Below are positions 25,868-33,660 of a stretch of 64,000 bases of DNA, piece by piece. The stretch is taken from NCBI RefSeq assembly GCF_900115045.1, contig NZ_FOVC01000001.1:186001-250000 (forward strand). Reading direction: 5' to 3'. The stretch comes from Izhakiella capsodis (GTDB taxonomy: Bacteria; Pseudomonadota; Gammaproteobacteria; Enterobacterales; Enterobacteriaceae). Numbering within the stretch: the first letter of the stretch is position 1; each line of letters opens with the position of its first letter. The notes under the pieces are model-generated. The model searched no databases, was not told the DNA's origin, and saw only the letters and a list, made by a program, of their open reading frames with translations. A program made the position numbers and the translations under genes.

Positions 25868-27160
25868 ATGCTCGATCCTAATCTGCTGCGTAATGAGCCA
25901 GACGCAGTCGCTGAAAAACTGGCCCGTCGAGGTTTTAAACTGGATATCGCCACTCTGCAAACTCTTGAAGAGCGCCGCAAAGTGCTGCAGGTGGAAACGG
26001 AAACCTTACAGGCGGAGCGCAACGCCAGATCCAAATCCATCGGCCAGGCTAAGGCGCGTGGCGAGGATATTGAGCCACTGCGTGCCGAGGTCAACGTGCT
26101 TGGTGAGCGCCTTGATGCCGCTAAAGTTGAGCTTGAAGCCCTGCAGGATCAGATACGCCAGCTGGCGTTGACAATGCCGAATATCCCGGCTGATGAAGTC
26201 CCGAATGGTAAAGACGATTCAGAAAATCAGGAAATCAGCCGATGGGGCGAACCGCGTAGCTTTGATTTTCCGGTGCGTGACCACGTTGAGCTGGGCGAGA
26301 TGGCTAAAGGGCTGGACTTTGCCTCAGCGGCCAAGCTGACTGGCTCCCGCTTTGTGGTGATGCAAGGGCAAATTGCGCTGATGCATCGTGCTCTGAGCCA
26401 GTTTATGCTCGATCTGCATACGGAAGAGCACGGCTACACTGAAACTTACGTACCTTATCTGGTAAACCACGCCACGCTTTATGGCACCGGCCAGCTGCCT
26501 AAATTTGGCGAAGACTTGTTTCATACCCGTCCGCTCGAAGAAGAGGCCAGCAGTAGCAATTATGCGCTGATCCCTACGGCAGAAGTGCCTTTGACTAATC
26601 TGGTTCGTGACGAAATTCTTGATGAAGAAGCTTTGCCGCTGAAACTCACCGCCCATACACCTTGCTTTCGTTCAGAAGCGGGCGCTTACGGACGCGATAC
26701 GCGCGGTCTGATCCGTATGCATCAGTTTGATAAGGTTGAAATGGTGCAGATTGTTAATCCAGAGTGCTCAATGCAGGCGCTTGAGCAACTGGTCGGACAT
26801 GCTGAGAAAGTGTTGCAGCTGCTGAAACTGCCCTATCGCAAAATGTTGCTTTGTGCCGGCGATATGGGCGCAGGATCCTGTAAAACTTACGATCTTGAAG
26901 TCTGGTTACCGGCCCAGAATACCTACCGTGAGATTTCGTCCTGTTCCAACATGTGGGATTTTCAGGCGCGTCGCATGCAGGCACGTTGCCGGGCGAAAGG
27001 TGAGAAAAAAACGCGTCTGCTGCATACGCTGAACGGATCTGGCCTGGCGGTTGGACGGACGCTGGTGGCGGTGCTGGAAAATTATCAGCAGGCTGATGGA
27101 CGCATCGTGGTGCCTGAGGTTCTACGCCCGTATATGAAAGATCTGAACTTTATCGGCTAA
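25868..27160 (+). CDS. serS: Seryl-tRNA synthetase
   Basis: A 430-residue class II aminoacyl-tRNA synthetase, the E. coli length. N-terminal long antiparallel coiled-coil arm (about 30-100) that grips the tRNA-Ser variable arm. The catalytic domain has motif 2 around CFRSEAGAYGRDTRGLIRMHQF and motif 3 NGSGLAVGRTLVAVLENYQ. It charges serine (and serine on tRNA-Sec). Its usual left neighbour rarA is present; the dmsABC genes that follow in E. coli are missing. Confidence 0.98.
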   Translation: MLDPNLLRNEPDAVAEKLARRGFKLDIATLQTLEERRKVLQVETETLQAERNARSKSIGQAKARGEDIEPLRAEVNVLGERLDAAKVELEALQDQIRQLALTMPNIPADEVPNGKDDSENQEISRWGEPRSFDFPVRDHVELGEMAKGLDFASAAKLTGSRFVVMQGQIALMHRALSQFMLDLHTEEHGYTETYVPYLVNHATLYGTGQLPKFGEDLFHTRPLEEEASSSNYALIPTAEVPLTNLVRDEILDEEALPLKLTAHTPCFRSEAGAYGRDTRGLIRMHQFDKVEMVQIVNPECSMQALEQLVGHAEKVLQLLKLPYRKMLLCAGDMGAGSCKTYDLEVWLPAQNTYREISSCSNMWDFQARRMQARCRAKGEKKTRLLHTLNGSGLAVGRTLVAVLENYQQADGRIVVPEVLRPYMKDLNFIG

Positions 27161-27860
27161 TTATCTGTACCCCGGAGTGAAGAGATTGGTTCATTCAATT
27201 CTCTGAGTTGCGGGCAGAACAGCCAGCTTTACACTGTATCAATGATATAAGGCCTGACGTCGACAAAACATCGCGTCAGGTATTCATTCAGCGGGACAAT
27301 ACGACATTACTTACTGTTCGATCCTTACATTTACCTTTAAATAGCTGCCTGAGAAATGAAGTTACCGCATTAACGCTTTGGTGACTGATGTCGGCTGAGA
27401 TTTTAAGTTCAGCCCTGCATGAGATTCGGGTAGGCCATAATGCCGATGCAATTGATCTACCCAGTCATGGTGTCGTTTACGGAACAGAAGGGCTTATAGG
27501 TTAATCCTGATATTGCACGAGTGGTGTTCCGTTCTGTGAACCAATGCGTAGCTTTGCCATGTTTATCAGATTAAAACAATCATGTGCCTCATGCATGCCG
27601 AACAAATAAAAGCCCGATTGTGAAAGATTTTTCAAAAAGAAATCTCATCGATATTTAGCATCTTATACAGGGTATAGGAGATTTTTCAAAGAGATGCGTA
27701 TAATAAATAGTGTTCAATCAGTGTTGTAAACGACTGTTAAAAAAAATAAATAAATCATATCTCAGCAAATTGTGCTGAGTCTATTTTTTGTTCATTGACT
27801 TCACCAACAGTAATGGCAATATGCCGATAAAATCGTCCACTTTTGTTGGTTTCTGAAGCT
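27161..27860. other. Gene-free stretch between serS and ycaD
   Basis: A 700-bp AT-rich spacer where E. coli has dmsABC and ycaC. No intact gene is visible. On the minus strand, 27493 to 27362 is open for 43 codons and reads like protein (RKRHHDWVDQLHRHYG, ending LMR), closed by stops on both sides; I do not recognise it, and it may be a gene fragment. From about 27590 onward the DNA is strongly AT-rich and presumably carries the ycaD promoter. Confidence 0.45.
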
Positions 27861-29012
27861 ATGTTCACCTGGTCCCGACCCGTTACTTTATTATTGTGTG
27901 GCCTGATGCTGCTGACGGTGTCTATTGCCGTTTTAAATACGCTGGTGCCACTCTGGCTGAGCCATGATCTACTGCCTACCTGGCAGCTTGGGATGGTCAG
28001 TTCAGCGTACTATAGCGGTAATCTGGCGGGGACGCTGATAGCGGGATGGTTGATCAAACGCGTTGGTTTTAATCGCAGTTATTACCTCGCGACCAGCTTG
28101 TTCGCTCTGGCGACCCTGGTAATGGGGATGTCTGAAGGCTTCTGGACCTGGTCGCTGTGGCGCTTTGCTGCTGGCGTAGGCTGCGCGCTGATTTGGGTAG
28201 TCGTTGAAAGCGCGCTGCTGTGCAGTGGAACCCTAAGAAATCGCGGACAACTGTTAGCTGCTTATATGATTGTCTATTATCTTGGCACGGTGGTGGGGCA
28301 ATTGCTGGTGAGCAGAGTCTCAACCGAACTTTTCAACGTGCTGCCGTGGGTCGTGGCGATGGTTGTTTCTGGCATGCTGCCGCTGGCGTTTGTAAAAATT
28401 ATGGGCAACAGTGCTGATGCTGAAGAGGCACCGTCAAATCTCTGGCCGATGCTGTTACGCCGTACCTCACGGCTCGGAATCAATGGCTGCATTATTTCCG
28501 GCATCGTGCTGGGTTCTTTGTATGGCCTGATGCCGGTCTATCTCTCTCATAAGGGTATGAGTGATGCCAATGTCGGTTACTGGATGGCGCTTCTGGTGAG
28601 TGCTGGCATCATCGGTCAATGGCCGGTTGGGCGCCTTGCTGATCGCTTCGGTCGCCTGATGGTACTGCGCGTGCAGGTATTTATCGTCATACTGGGTGCG
28701 GTGGCAATGTTGGGGAGTGCGGCAATGGCCCCGGCGCTGTTTGTGCTAGGCTGCGCAGGCTTTACCCTTTATCCGTTAGCCATGTCCTGGGCCTGTGAAA
28801 CGGTACCACACCATCAGCTAGTTGCCATGAACCAGGCGCTGTTGCTGAGTTATACCGTCGGCAGTCTGGTTGGCCCCAGCATGACTGCGATGCTGATGGA
28901 GAGTTACTCTGACAAACTGTTGTTTGTCATGATTGCTGCAGTAGCCTGTGTTTACCTGCTTATGTTGCTGCGTAAGGCCGATCATCACGCAACGCCGGTG
29001 GCACATGCCTGA
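27861..29012 (+). CDS. ycaD: MFS transporter YcaD
   Basis: A 383-residue major facilitator family protein (E. coli YcaD 382) with 12 predicted spans. Typical elements are the loop 2-3 motif GWLIKRVGFNRSYY, MIVYYLGTVVGQLLVSRVSTEL, NGCIISGIVLGSLYGLMPVYL, GRLADRFGRLMVLRVQVF and MNQALLLSYTVGSLVGPS. The substrate is not known. The ATG at 27861 matches the family start (an in-frame TTG at 27843 is possible). The C-terminus ends PVAHA, like the E. coli PVAHV. Confidence 0.92.
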   Translation: MFTWSRPVTLLLCGLMLLTVSIAVLNTLVPLWLSHDLLPTWQLGMVSSAYYSGNLAGTLIAGWLIKRVGFNRSYYLATSLFALATLVMGMSEGFWTWSLWRFAAGVGCALIWVVVESALLCSGTLRNRGQLLAAYMIVYYLGTVVGQLLVSRVSTELFNVLPWVVAMVVSGMLPLAFVKIMGNSADAEEAPSNLWPMLLRRTSRLGINGCIISGIVLGSLYGLMPVYLSHKGMSDANVGYWMALLVSAGIIGQWPVGRLADRFGRLMVLRVQVFIVILGAVAMLGSAAMAPALFVLGCAGFTLYPLAMSWACETVPHHQLVAMNQALLLSYTVGSLVGPSMTAMLMESYSDKLLFVMIAAVACVYLLMLLRKADHHATPVAHA

Positions 29013-29033
29013 ATGACGCGCTCGTCAGAAAAT

Positions 29034-29062
29034 AAAAAAGGCGACCGGGGTCGCCTTTTTTA
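29034..29062. terminator. Bidirectional rho-independent terminator between ycaD and pflA
   Basis: Stem GGCGAC (29040-29045) / GTCGCC (29050-29055) with a CGGG loop, flanked by A6 on the left and T6 on the right. It sits between the convergent ycaD and pflA stops and can serve both. Confidence 0.9.
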
Positions 29063-29080
29063 TTGTTGTTATCAGCAAGC

Positions 29081-29821
29081 TTAGTACATGACCTCATGGC
29101 CGTAACTGGCGAGAATATTTTTAACCCGTTCCATCGTTTCTGCTTTTGGCGGATGAACATCTTCAAGCTTATATTCTTCGCCCATTGCTATCCATTTGTG
29201 TCTGCCCAGTTCGTGATAGGGAAGCAGTTCGATTTTTTCAACATTCTGCATGTCTTTCGTAAAGGCACCCAGCCGATGGGCTGAATCGTCATCATCGGAA
29301 TAGCCGGGTACTACAACGTAACGGATCCAGGTACGAATGTTCTTTTTCTCGAGATAACGAGCGAAATCCAGCGTGCGATGATTAGATACGCCGACCAGAA
29401 TCTGGTGGATATCATCATTGATCTGCTTCAGATCGAGCATGACCAAATCGGTTACCTCCAGCAGTTCATCGATAACCGGATCATAGCGGCGTACAAAACC
29501 GTTAGTATCAAGGCAAGTGCTGATCCCCTCAGCCTTGCAGGCACGAAACCAGTCACGAACGAACTCAGCCTGTAAAATGGCTTCACCGCCCGAAGCGGTA
29601 ACGCCACCGCCGGATGCATTCATGAAGTGGCGGTAGGAAACGACATCTTTCATCAACTCCTCCACTGTCACTTCGCGGCCGCCGTGGGTGTCCCAGGTGT
29701 CGCGGTTGTGACAATAGAGGCAGCGCATCAGGCATCCCTGGAAAAAGGTGATAAAGCGAATCCCCGGGCCATCAACGGTTCCACAGGATTCAAAAGAGTG
29801 AATTCGGCCTTTGGCAGACAT
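29081..29821 (-). CDS. pflA: Pyruvate formate-lyase activating enzyme PflA
   Basis: A 246-residue radical-SAM enzyme, the E. coli length. The iron-sulfur cysteines CLMRCLYC fall at residues 30, 34 and 37, followed by the glycine-rich SAM region SGGGVTASGGEAILQ. It uses SAM to place the glycyl radical on PflB under anaerobic conditions. The start at 29821 (MSAKGRIHSFESCGTVDGPG) is the conserved family start; the frame is open upstream but outside the family. pflB lies 166 bp upstream on the same strand, with a terminator and a long inverted repeat between them, so pflA is expressed partly independently. Confidence 0.97.
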   Translation of the reverse strand: MSAKGRIHSFESCGTVDGPGIRFITFFQGCLMRCLYCHNRDTWDTHGGREVTVEELMKDVVSYRHFMNASGGGVTASGGEAILQAEFVRDWFRACKAEGISTCLDTNGFVRRYDPVIDELLEVTDLVMLDLKQINDDIHQILVGVSNHRTLDFARYLEKKNIRTWIRYVVVPGYSDDDDSAHRLGAFTKDMQNVEKIELLPYHELGRHKWIAMGEEYKLEDVHPPKAETMERVKNILASYGHEVMY

Positions 29822-29878
29822 TGCGATGTTCTCTCCATAATATACCCGAACAACAGGGTGCAATTTCTCAGCTGCGTG

Positions 29879-29927
29879 AAGTGAGATTTGCAGGCCCTCT
29901 GGTCAGGAAGGCCTGCAAATCTCACTT
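29879..29927. repeat. Perfect 18-bp inverted repeat in the pflB-pflA spacer
   Basis: Arms AAGTGAGATTTGCAGGCC (29879-29896) and GGCCTGCAAATCTCACTT (29910-29927) are exact reverse complements around a 13-nt loop. No U-tract follows on either strand, so it does not look like a simple terminator. It lies 58 bp upstream of the pflA start and could be an RNA-stabilising or processing hairpin, or an operator. Confidence 0.85.
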
Positions 29928-29933
29928 GAATAA

Positions 29934-29962
29934 AAAGGCCCCCTGCGGGAGCCTTTTCCTTA
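29934..29962 (-). terminator. Rho-independent terminator of pflB
   Basis: On the minus strand, GGCTCCC GCA GGGGGCC forms a 7-bp stem with one G-U pair, followed by TTTTTATT. It lies about 26 bp after the pflB stop and should limit read-through into pflA. Confidence 0.75.
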
Positions 29963-29987
29963 TTGTTCCTGCGACCGTCGCCAGATC

Positions 29988-32270
29988 TTACATGGTCTGA
30001 GTAAAGGTACGGGTGATGACGTCCTGCTGTTGTTCTTTAGTCAGAGAATTGAAGCGTACTGCATAGCCAGATACACGAATGGTCAACTGCGGATAATTTT
30101 CCGGGTGATCCATTGCATCAAGCAGCATTTCGCGGTTCATTACGTTGACGTTAAGATGCTGACCACCTTCCAAGTTGGCTTCGTGATGGAAGTAACCATC
30201 CATCAGGCCAGCGAGGTTAGTGCGGCGTACATTATCGTCTTTACCCAGCGCATTTGGAATAATTGAGAAGGTATAAGAAATACCATCTTTTGCATAGGCA
30301 AATGGCAGCTTAGCGACTGAGGTCAGAGAGGCAACAGCACCTTTCTGATCGCGTCCGTGCATAGGGTTAGCACCTGGGCCGAAAGGTGCGCCAGCGCGAC
30401 GGCCGTCAGGTGTGTTGCCCGTTTTCTTACCATAAACCACATTAGATGTAATGGTAAGCACAGATTGAGTCGGTACAGCTCCGCGATAGGTCGCTAGCTT
30501 TTGAATTTTCTTCATGAAGCGTTCGACTAAGTCACAGGCCAAATCGTCTACGCGGGCATCGTTGTTGCCGAACTGCGGATATTCACCTTCAATTTCAAAG
30601 TCAATCGCAAGACCATCAGCATCGCGCACAGGTTTCACTTTGGCATATTTGATAGCGGACAACGAGTCAGCCGCAACGGACAGTCCGGCAATACCGCATG
30701 CCATGGTGCGATACACATCGCGATCGTGCAGTGCCATCAAAGAGGCTTCGTAGCTGTATTTATCATGCATGTAGTGGATGATATTGAGTGCGGTAACGTA
30801 CTGTTTTGCCAGCCAGTCCATGAAGTGATCCATACGTGCCATCACGGTATCGAAATCCAGCACGTCATCACTGATAGGTGCTTCTTTCGGCCCGACCTGC
30901 ATTTTCAGCTTTTCGTCCACACCGCCATTGATAGCGTACAGCATCGTTTTCGCCAGGTTGGCACGAGCGCCGAAGAATTGCATTTGTTTACCAACAACCA
31001 TCGGGCTGACGCAACAGGCGATGGCATAGTCATCGTTGTTAAAGTCAGGACGCATCAGATCGTCATTTTCATACTGTAATGATGAGGTGTCGATTGAGAC
31101 TTTAGCCGCATAGCGTTTGAAGTTAACCGGTAGCTTTTCTGACCACAAGATGGTCATGTTGGGTTCCGGTGATGGCCCCATAGTGTACAGCGTATTCAGG
31201 AAGCGGAAGCTGTTTTTAGTAACCAGCGTACGACCATCCAGTCCCATACCGGCCAGAGACTCTGTCGCCCAGATCGGGTCCCCGGAGAACAGCTCATCAT
31301 ATTCAGGTGTACGCAGGAAGCGAACCATACGTAGCTTCATTACCAGATGGTCGATCAGTTCCTGGGCTTGTTCTTCACTCAGCTTACCCTCTTTTATGTC
31401 GCGCTCGAAGTAGATATCGAGGAAGGTTGAAACGCGTCCGAAAGACATTGCAGCGCCGTTTTGCGATTTAACTGCCGCCAGGTAGCCAAAATATACCCAT
31501 TGTACGGCTTCCTGGGCATTGGTTGCCGGACCAGAGATGTCGCAACCGTATTTGGTGGCCATCTGCTTAATCTGATCCAGTGCATGGTACTGGTCGGAAA
31601 TCTCTTCGCGTAGACGGATAGTGGCTTCCAGATTGACACCATTTTCCAGATCCTGTTGCAGCGAAGTAAACTGTGCCAACTTATCTTTCATCAGGTAATC
31701 AATGCCATATAACGCAACGCGACGATAATCACCGATGATACGACCGCGCCCGTAAGCATCGGGCAGACCAGTCAGCACGCCGGACTTGCGGCAGCGCAGA
31801 ATGTCGGGGGTATAAACGTCGAATACTCCCTGGTTATGCGTTTTACGGTACTCGGTAAAGATTTTCTTCAGTGATGGGTCGAGTTCGCGATCATAAGCTT
31901 TGCAGGAGCTTTCGACCATTTTGATACCACCAAACGGAATAATGGCGCGTTTCAGCGGTGCTTCAGTTTGGAGGCCAACGATCTTTTCTAGTTTTTTATT
32001 AATGTAGCCGGCATCGTGCGAGGTTATTGTCGAAGCAAGGCTGGTATCAAAATCGACAGGCGCGTGGGTGCGGTTTTCGATCTTAATGCCTTCCATTACG
32101 CTGTCCCACAGTTGGGTGGTTGCGCTGGTGGCACCACTCAGAAAGGCTTCATCGCCTTCATAGGGGGCATAATTTTTCTGAATAAAGTCACGAACATTGA
32201 TGCCGTTCTGCCATTCACCCTGTTGAAAAGTGCGCCACGCAGTCGACATTTTTTCATTCAACTCGGTCAT
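29988..32270 (-). CDS. pflB: Formate acetyltransferase (pyruvate formate-lyase) PflB
   Basis: A 760-residue glycyl-radical enzyme, identical in length to E. coli PflB. It cleaves pyruvate with CoA to acetyl-CoA and formate without oxygen. The active-site cysteine pair is in DDYAIACCVSPMVVGKQ (about 418-419), and the radical glycine is in the C-terminal RVSGYAVRFNSLTKEQQ (about residue 734). All catalytic elements are intact. It is downstream of focA (77 bp) in the focA-pflB operon, which is FNR/ArcA controlled in E. coli. Confidence 0.98.
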   Translation of the reverse strand: MTELNEKMSTAWRTFQQGEWQNGINVRDFIQKNYAPYEGDEAFLSGATSATTQLWDSVMEGIKIENRTHAPVDFDTSLASTITSHDAGYINKKLEKIVGLQTEAPLKRAIIPFGGIKMVESSCKAYDRELDPSLKKIFTEYRKTHNQGVFDVYTPDILRCRKSGVLTGLPDAYGRGRIIGDYRRVALYGIDYLMKDKLAQFTSLQQDLENGVNLEATIRLREEISDQYHALDQIKQMATKYGCDISGPATNAQEAVQWVYFGYLAAVKSQNGAAMSFGRVSTFLDIYFERDIKEGKLSEEQAQELIDHLVMKLRMVRFLRTPEYDELFSGDPIWATESLAGMGLDGRTLVTKNSFRFLNTLYTMGPSPEPNMTILWSEKLPVNFKRYAAKVSIDTSSLQYENDDLMRPDFNNDDYAIACCVSPMVVGKQMQFFGARANLAKTMLYAINGGVDEKLKMQVGPKEAPISDDVLDFDTVMARMDHFMDWLAKQYVTALNIIHYMHDKYSYEASLMALHDRDVYRTMACGIAGLSVAADSLSAIKYAKVKPVRDADGLAIDFEIEGEYPQFGNNDARVDDLACDLVERFMKKIQKLATYRGAVPTQSVLTITSNVVYGKKTGNTPDGRRAGAPFGPGANPMHGRDQKGAVASLTSVAKLPFAYAKDGISYTFSIIPNALGKDDNVRRTNLAGLMDGYFHHEANLEGGQHLNVNVMNREMLLDAMDHPENYPQLTIRVSGYAVRFNSLTKEQQQDVITRTFTQTM

Positions 32271-32347
32271 GATATTACCTACCTTATAATGTGAAATTTT
32301 TCCTGATGTCTCCTGTCGCTGACAGGATATAAATTAGTTGCGCATTA

Positions 32348-33205
32348 TCAGCGTTTATCAGACTCACGCAGATATATCACCCAATAGGTCAGTCCAACCA
32401 GCAGCCCCCCGCCTATAATATTACCGATAGTAACCGGGATTAGATTATGGATAATAAAATCAGCGGCATTCATTTGTGGAAACTGGCTCGCAGTTAACCC
32501 TGTCATGTGCCAGAAATCGGGCGAGGCGAAGTTTTTAACCACAATGCTGAGCGGAATTAAGAACATATTGGCGATGCTGTGTTCAAAACCGCTGGCAACA
32601 AACATTGCAACGGGCAGCACCATAGCAAACATTTTATCCAACAAAGTTCTACCGGAATAACTCATCCAGACTGCGAGGCAAACCATTAAGTTTGCCAGAA
32701 TGCCAAGACACACAGCCTCAATAAACGAATGATGCAGTTTATGATCGGCTGTTTCCAATAAGTTTGCACCCCAGGCGCCGTTAGCGAGCATATGCTGGCC
32801 AGAAAACCAGATAAGAGTAACGAACAGCAGCGTGCCGCACAGGTTGCCGATATATACATTAATCCAGTTATAGATCAATTGCGTCCAGCTGATGCGCCCG
32901 CTGGCCTTAGCGACGACGATCAATACCGTAGAGGTAAAAAGATCCGCGCCGCAGACCACAACCAGCATTAGCCCAAGAGAAAAGCAGAGACCGCCAATCA
33001 GTTTGGCGACGCCAAAAGGCATCACCCCCGTTCCTGTGGTGGCAGTGATATAGAAAACAAAGGCAATTGAGATAAATACGCCAGCGGTAATGGCAAGAAA
33101 GAAAGTAGTAAAAGGGTGCTTTGTCGCTTTATAGACGCCTGCGTCTTCGGCTACTTTTGCCATCTCGGCAGGCATCAGCAAATTGAACGGATTGTCAGCT
33201 TTCAC
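32348..33205 (-). CDS. focA: Formate channel FocA
   Basis: A 285-residue member of the formate/nitrite transporter family, the E. coli length, forming an inner-membrane pentamer with six spans per subunit. Recognisable parts are MKADNPFNLLMPAEMAKVAEDAGVYKATKHP, the pore region ATTGTGVMPFGVAKLIGGLCFSLGLMLVVVCGADLFTSTV, and the GFEHSIANMFLIP segment containing the pore histidine. It moves formate out and back in according to pH. First gene of focA-pflB. Confidence 0.97.
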   Translation of the reverse strand: MKADNPFNLLMPAEMAKVAEDAGVYKATKHPFTTFFLAITAGVFISIAFVFYITATTGTGVMPFGVAKLIGGLCFSLGLMLVVVCGADLFTSTVLIVVAKASGRISWTQLIYNWINVYIGNLCGTLLFVTLIWFSGQHMLANGAWGANLLETADHKLHHSFIEAVCLGILANLMVCLAVWMSYSGRTLLDKMFAMVLPVAMFVASGFEHSIANMFLIPLSIVVKNFASPDFWHMTGLTASQFPQMNAADFIIHNLIPVTIGNIIGGGLLVGLTYWVIYLRESDKR

Positions 33206-33266
33206 ACCAACGCTCTCCCAATATTTGTCAATAAATAAATACTAACAAACCATTATAGGCAGAAAT

Positions 33267-33280
33267 TTGACCTGGATCAT
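33267..33280. promoter_or_regulatory. Candidate FNR binding site upstream of focA
   Basis: TTGACCTGGATCAT matches the FNR consensus TTGAT-N4-ATCAA at 8 of the 10 defined positions, including both TTGA and ATCA cores. It lies 62-75 bp upstream of the focA ATG, in the region where FNR activates pfl transcription in E. coli. Confidence 0.6.
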
Positions 33281-33624
33281 ATTGGCCTGACCACTTGACC
33301 GGATGCAGCGGTGCCGGATGACTTTTTTATGCTTAACATAATGATATTTATTTAAAAAATTAATTTTAAAAAATATAGTTTTTTTTGAATTTGCCGAAGT
33401 GCTATTTTCACCTAAAAGCGTGATATGTAGTGATAATGTGCTTAAGGTTGTCTAGGAAATGAAAAGTGATAATAAATGGGGTCAAAAAAGTTGCAATTCA
33501 GTGAAATAGGAAGCGTTATTAGTCTGGTAACAAGCTATCAACTTCTATTATTTCCGTACCAAACGACATCATCGGAAGGTGAGGGTGGTGTTAATCGTCT
33601 GATAACCGGCGCAGATGCTGCCAG

Positions 33625-33654
33625 AAAACGCATGGCTACCCACAGGTAGCCATG
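33625..33654 (-). terminator. Rho-independent terminator of ycaO
   Basis: Perfect 10-bp stem CATGGCTACC (33631-33640) / GGTAGCCATG (33645-33654), loop CACA, followed on the minus strand by CGTTTTCTG. The U-run is short. It starts 7 bp beyond the ycaO stop. Confidence 0.65.
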
Positions 33655-33660
33655 AAATGC

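Larger units (their letters stand above)
33206..33660. promoter_or_regulatory. focA-pflB regulatory region
   Basis: A 455-bp spacer between ycaO and focA with no gene. It contains an FNR-like site near focA (33267-33280) and a very AT-rich block at about 33335-33395 with runs of A and T, suited to IHF or ArcA binding. In E. coli the pfl operon is driven from several promoters here by FNR and ArcA. The ycaO terminator lies at its far end. Confidence 0.6.
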
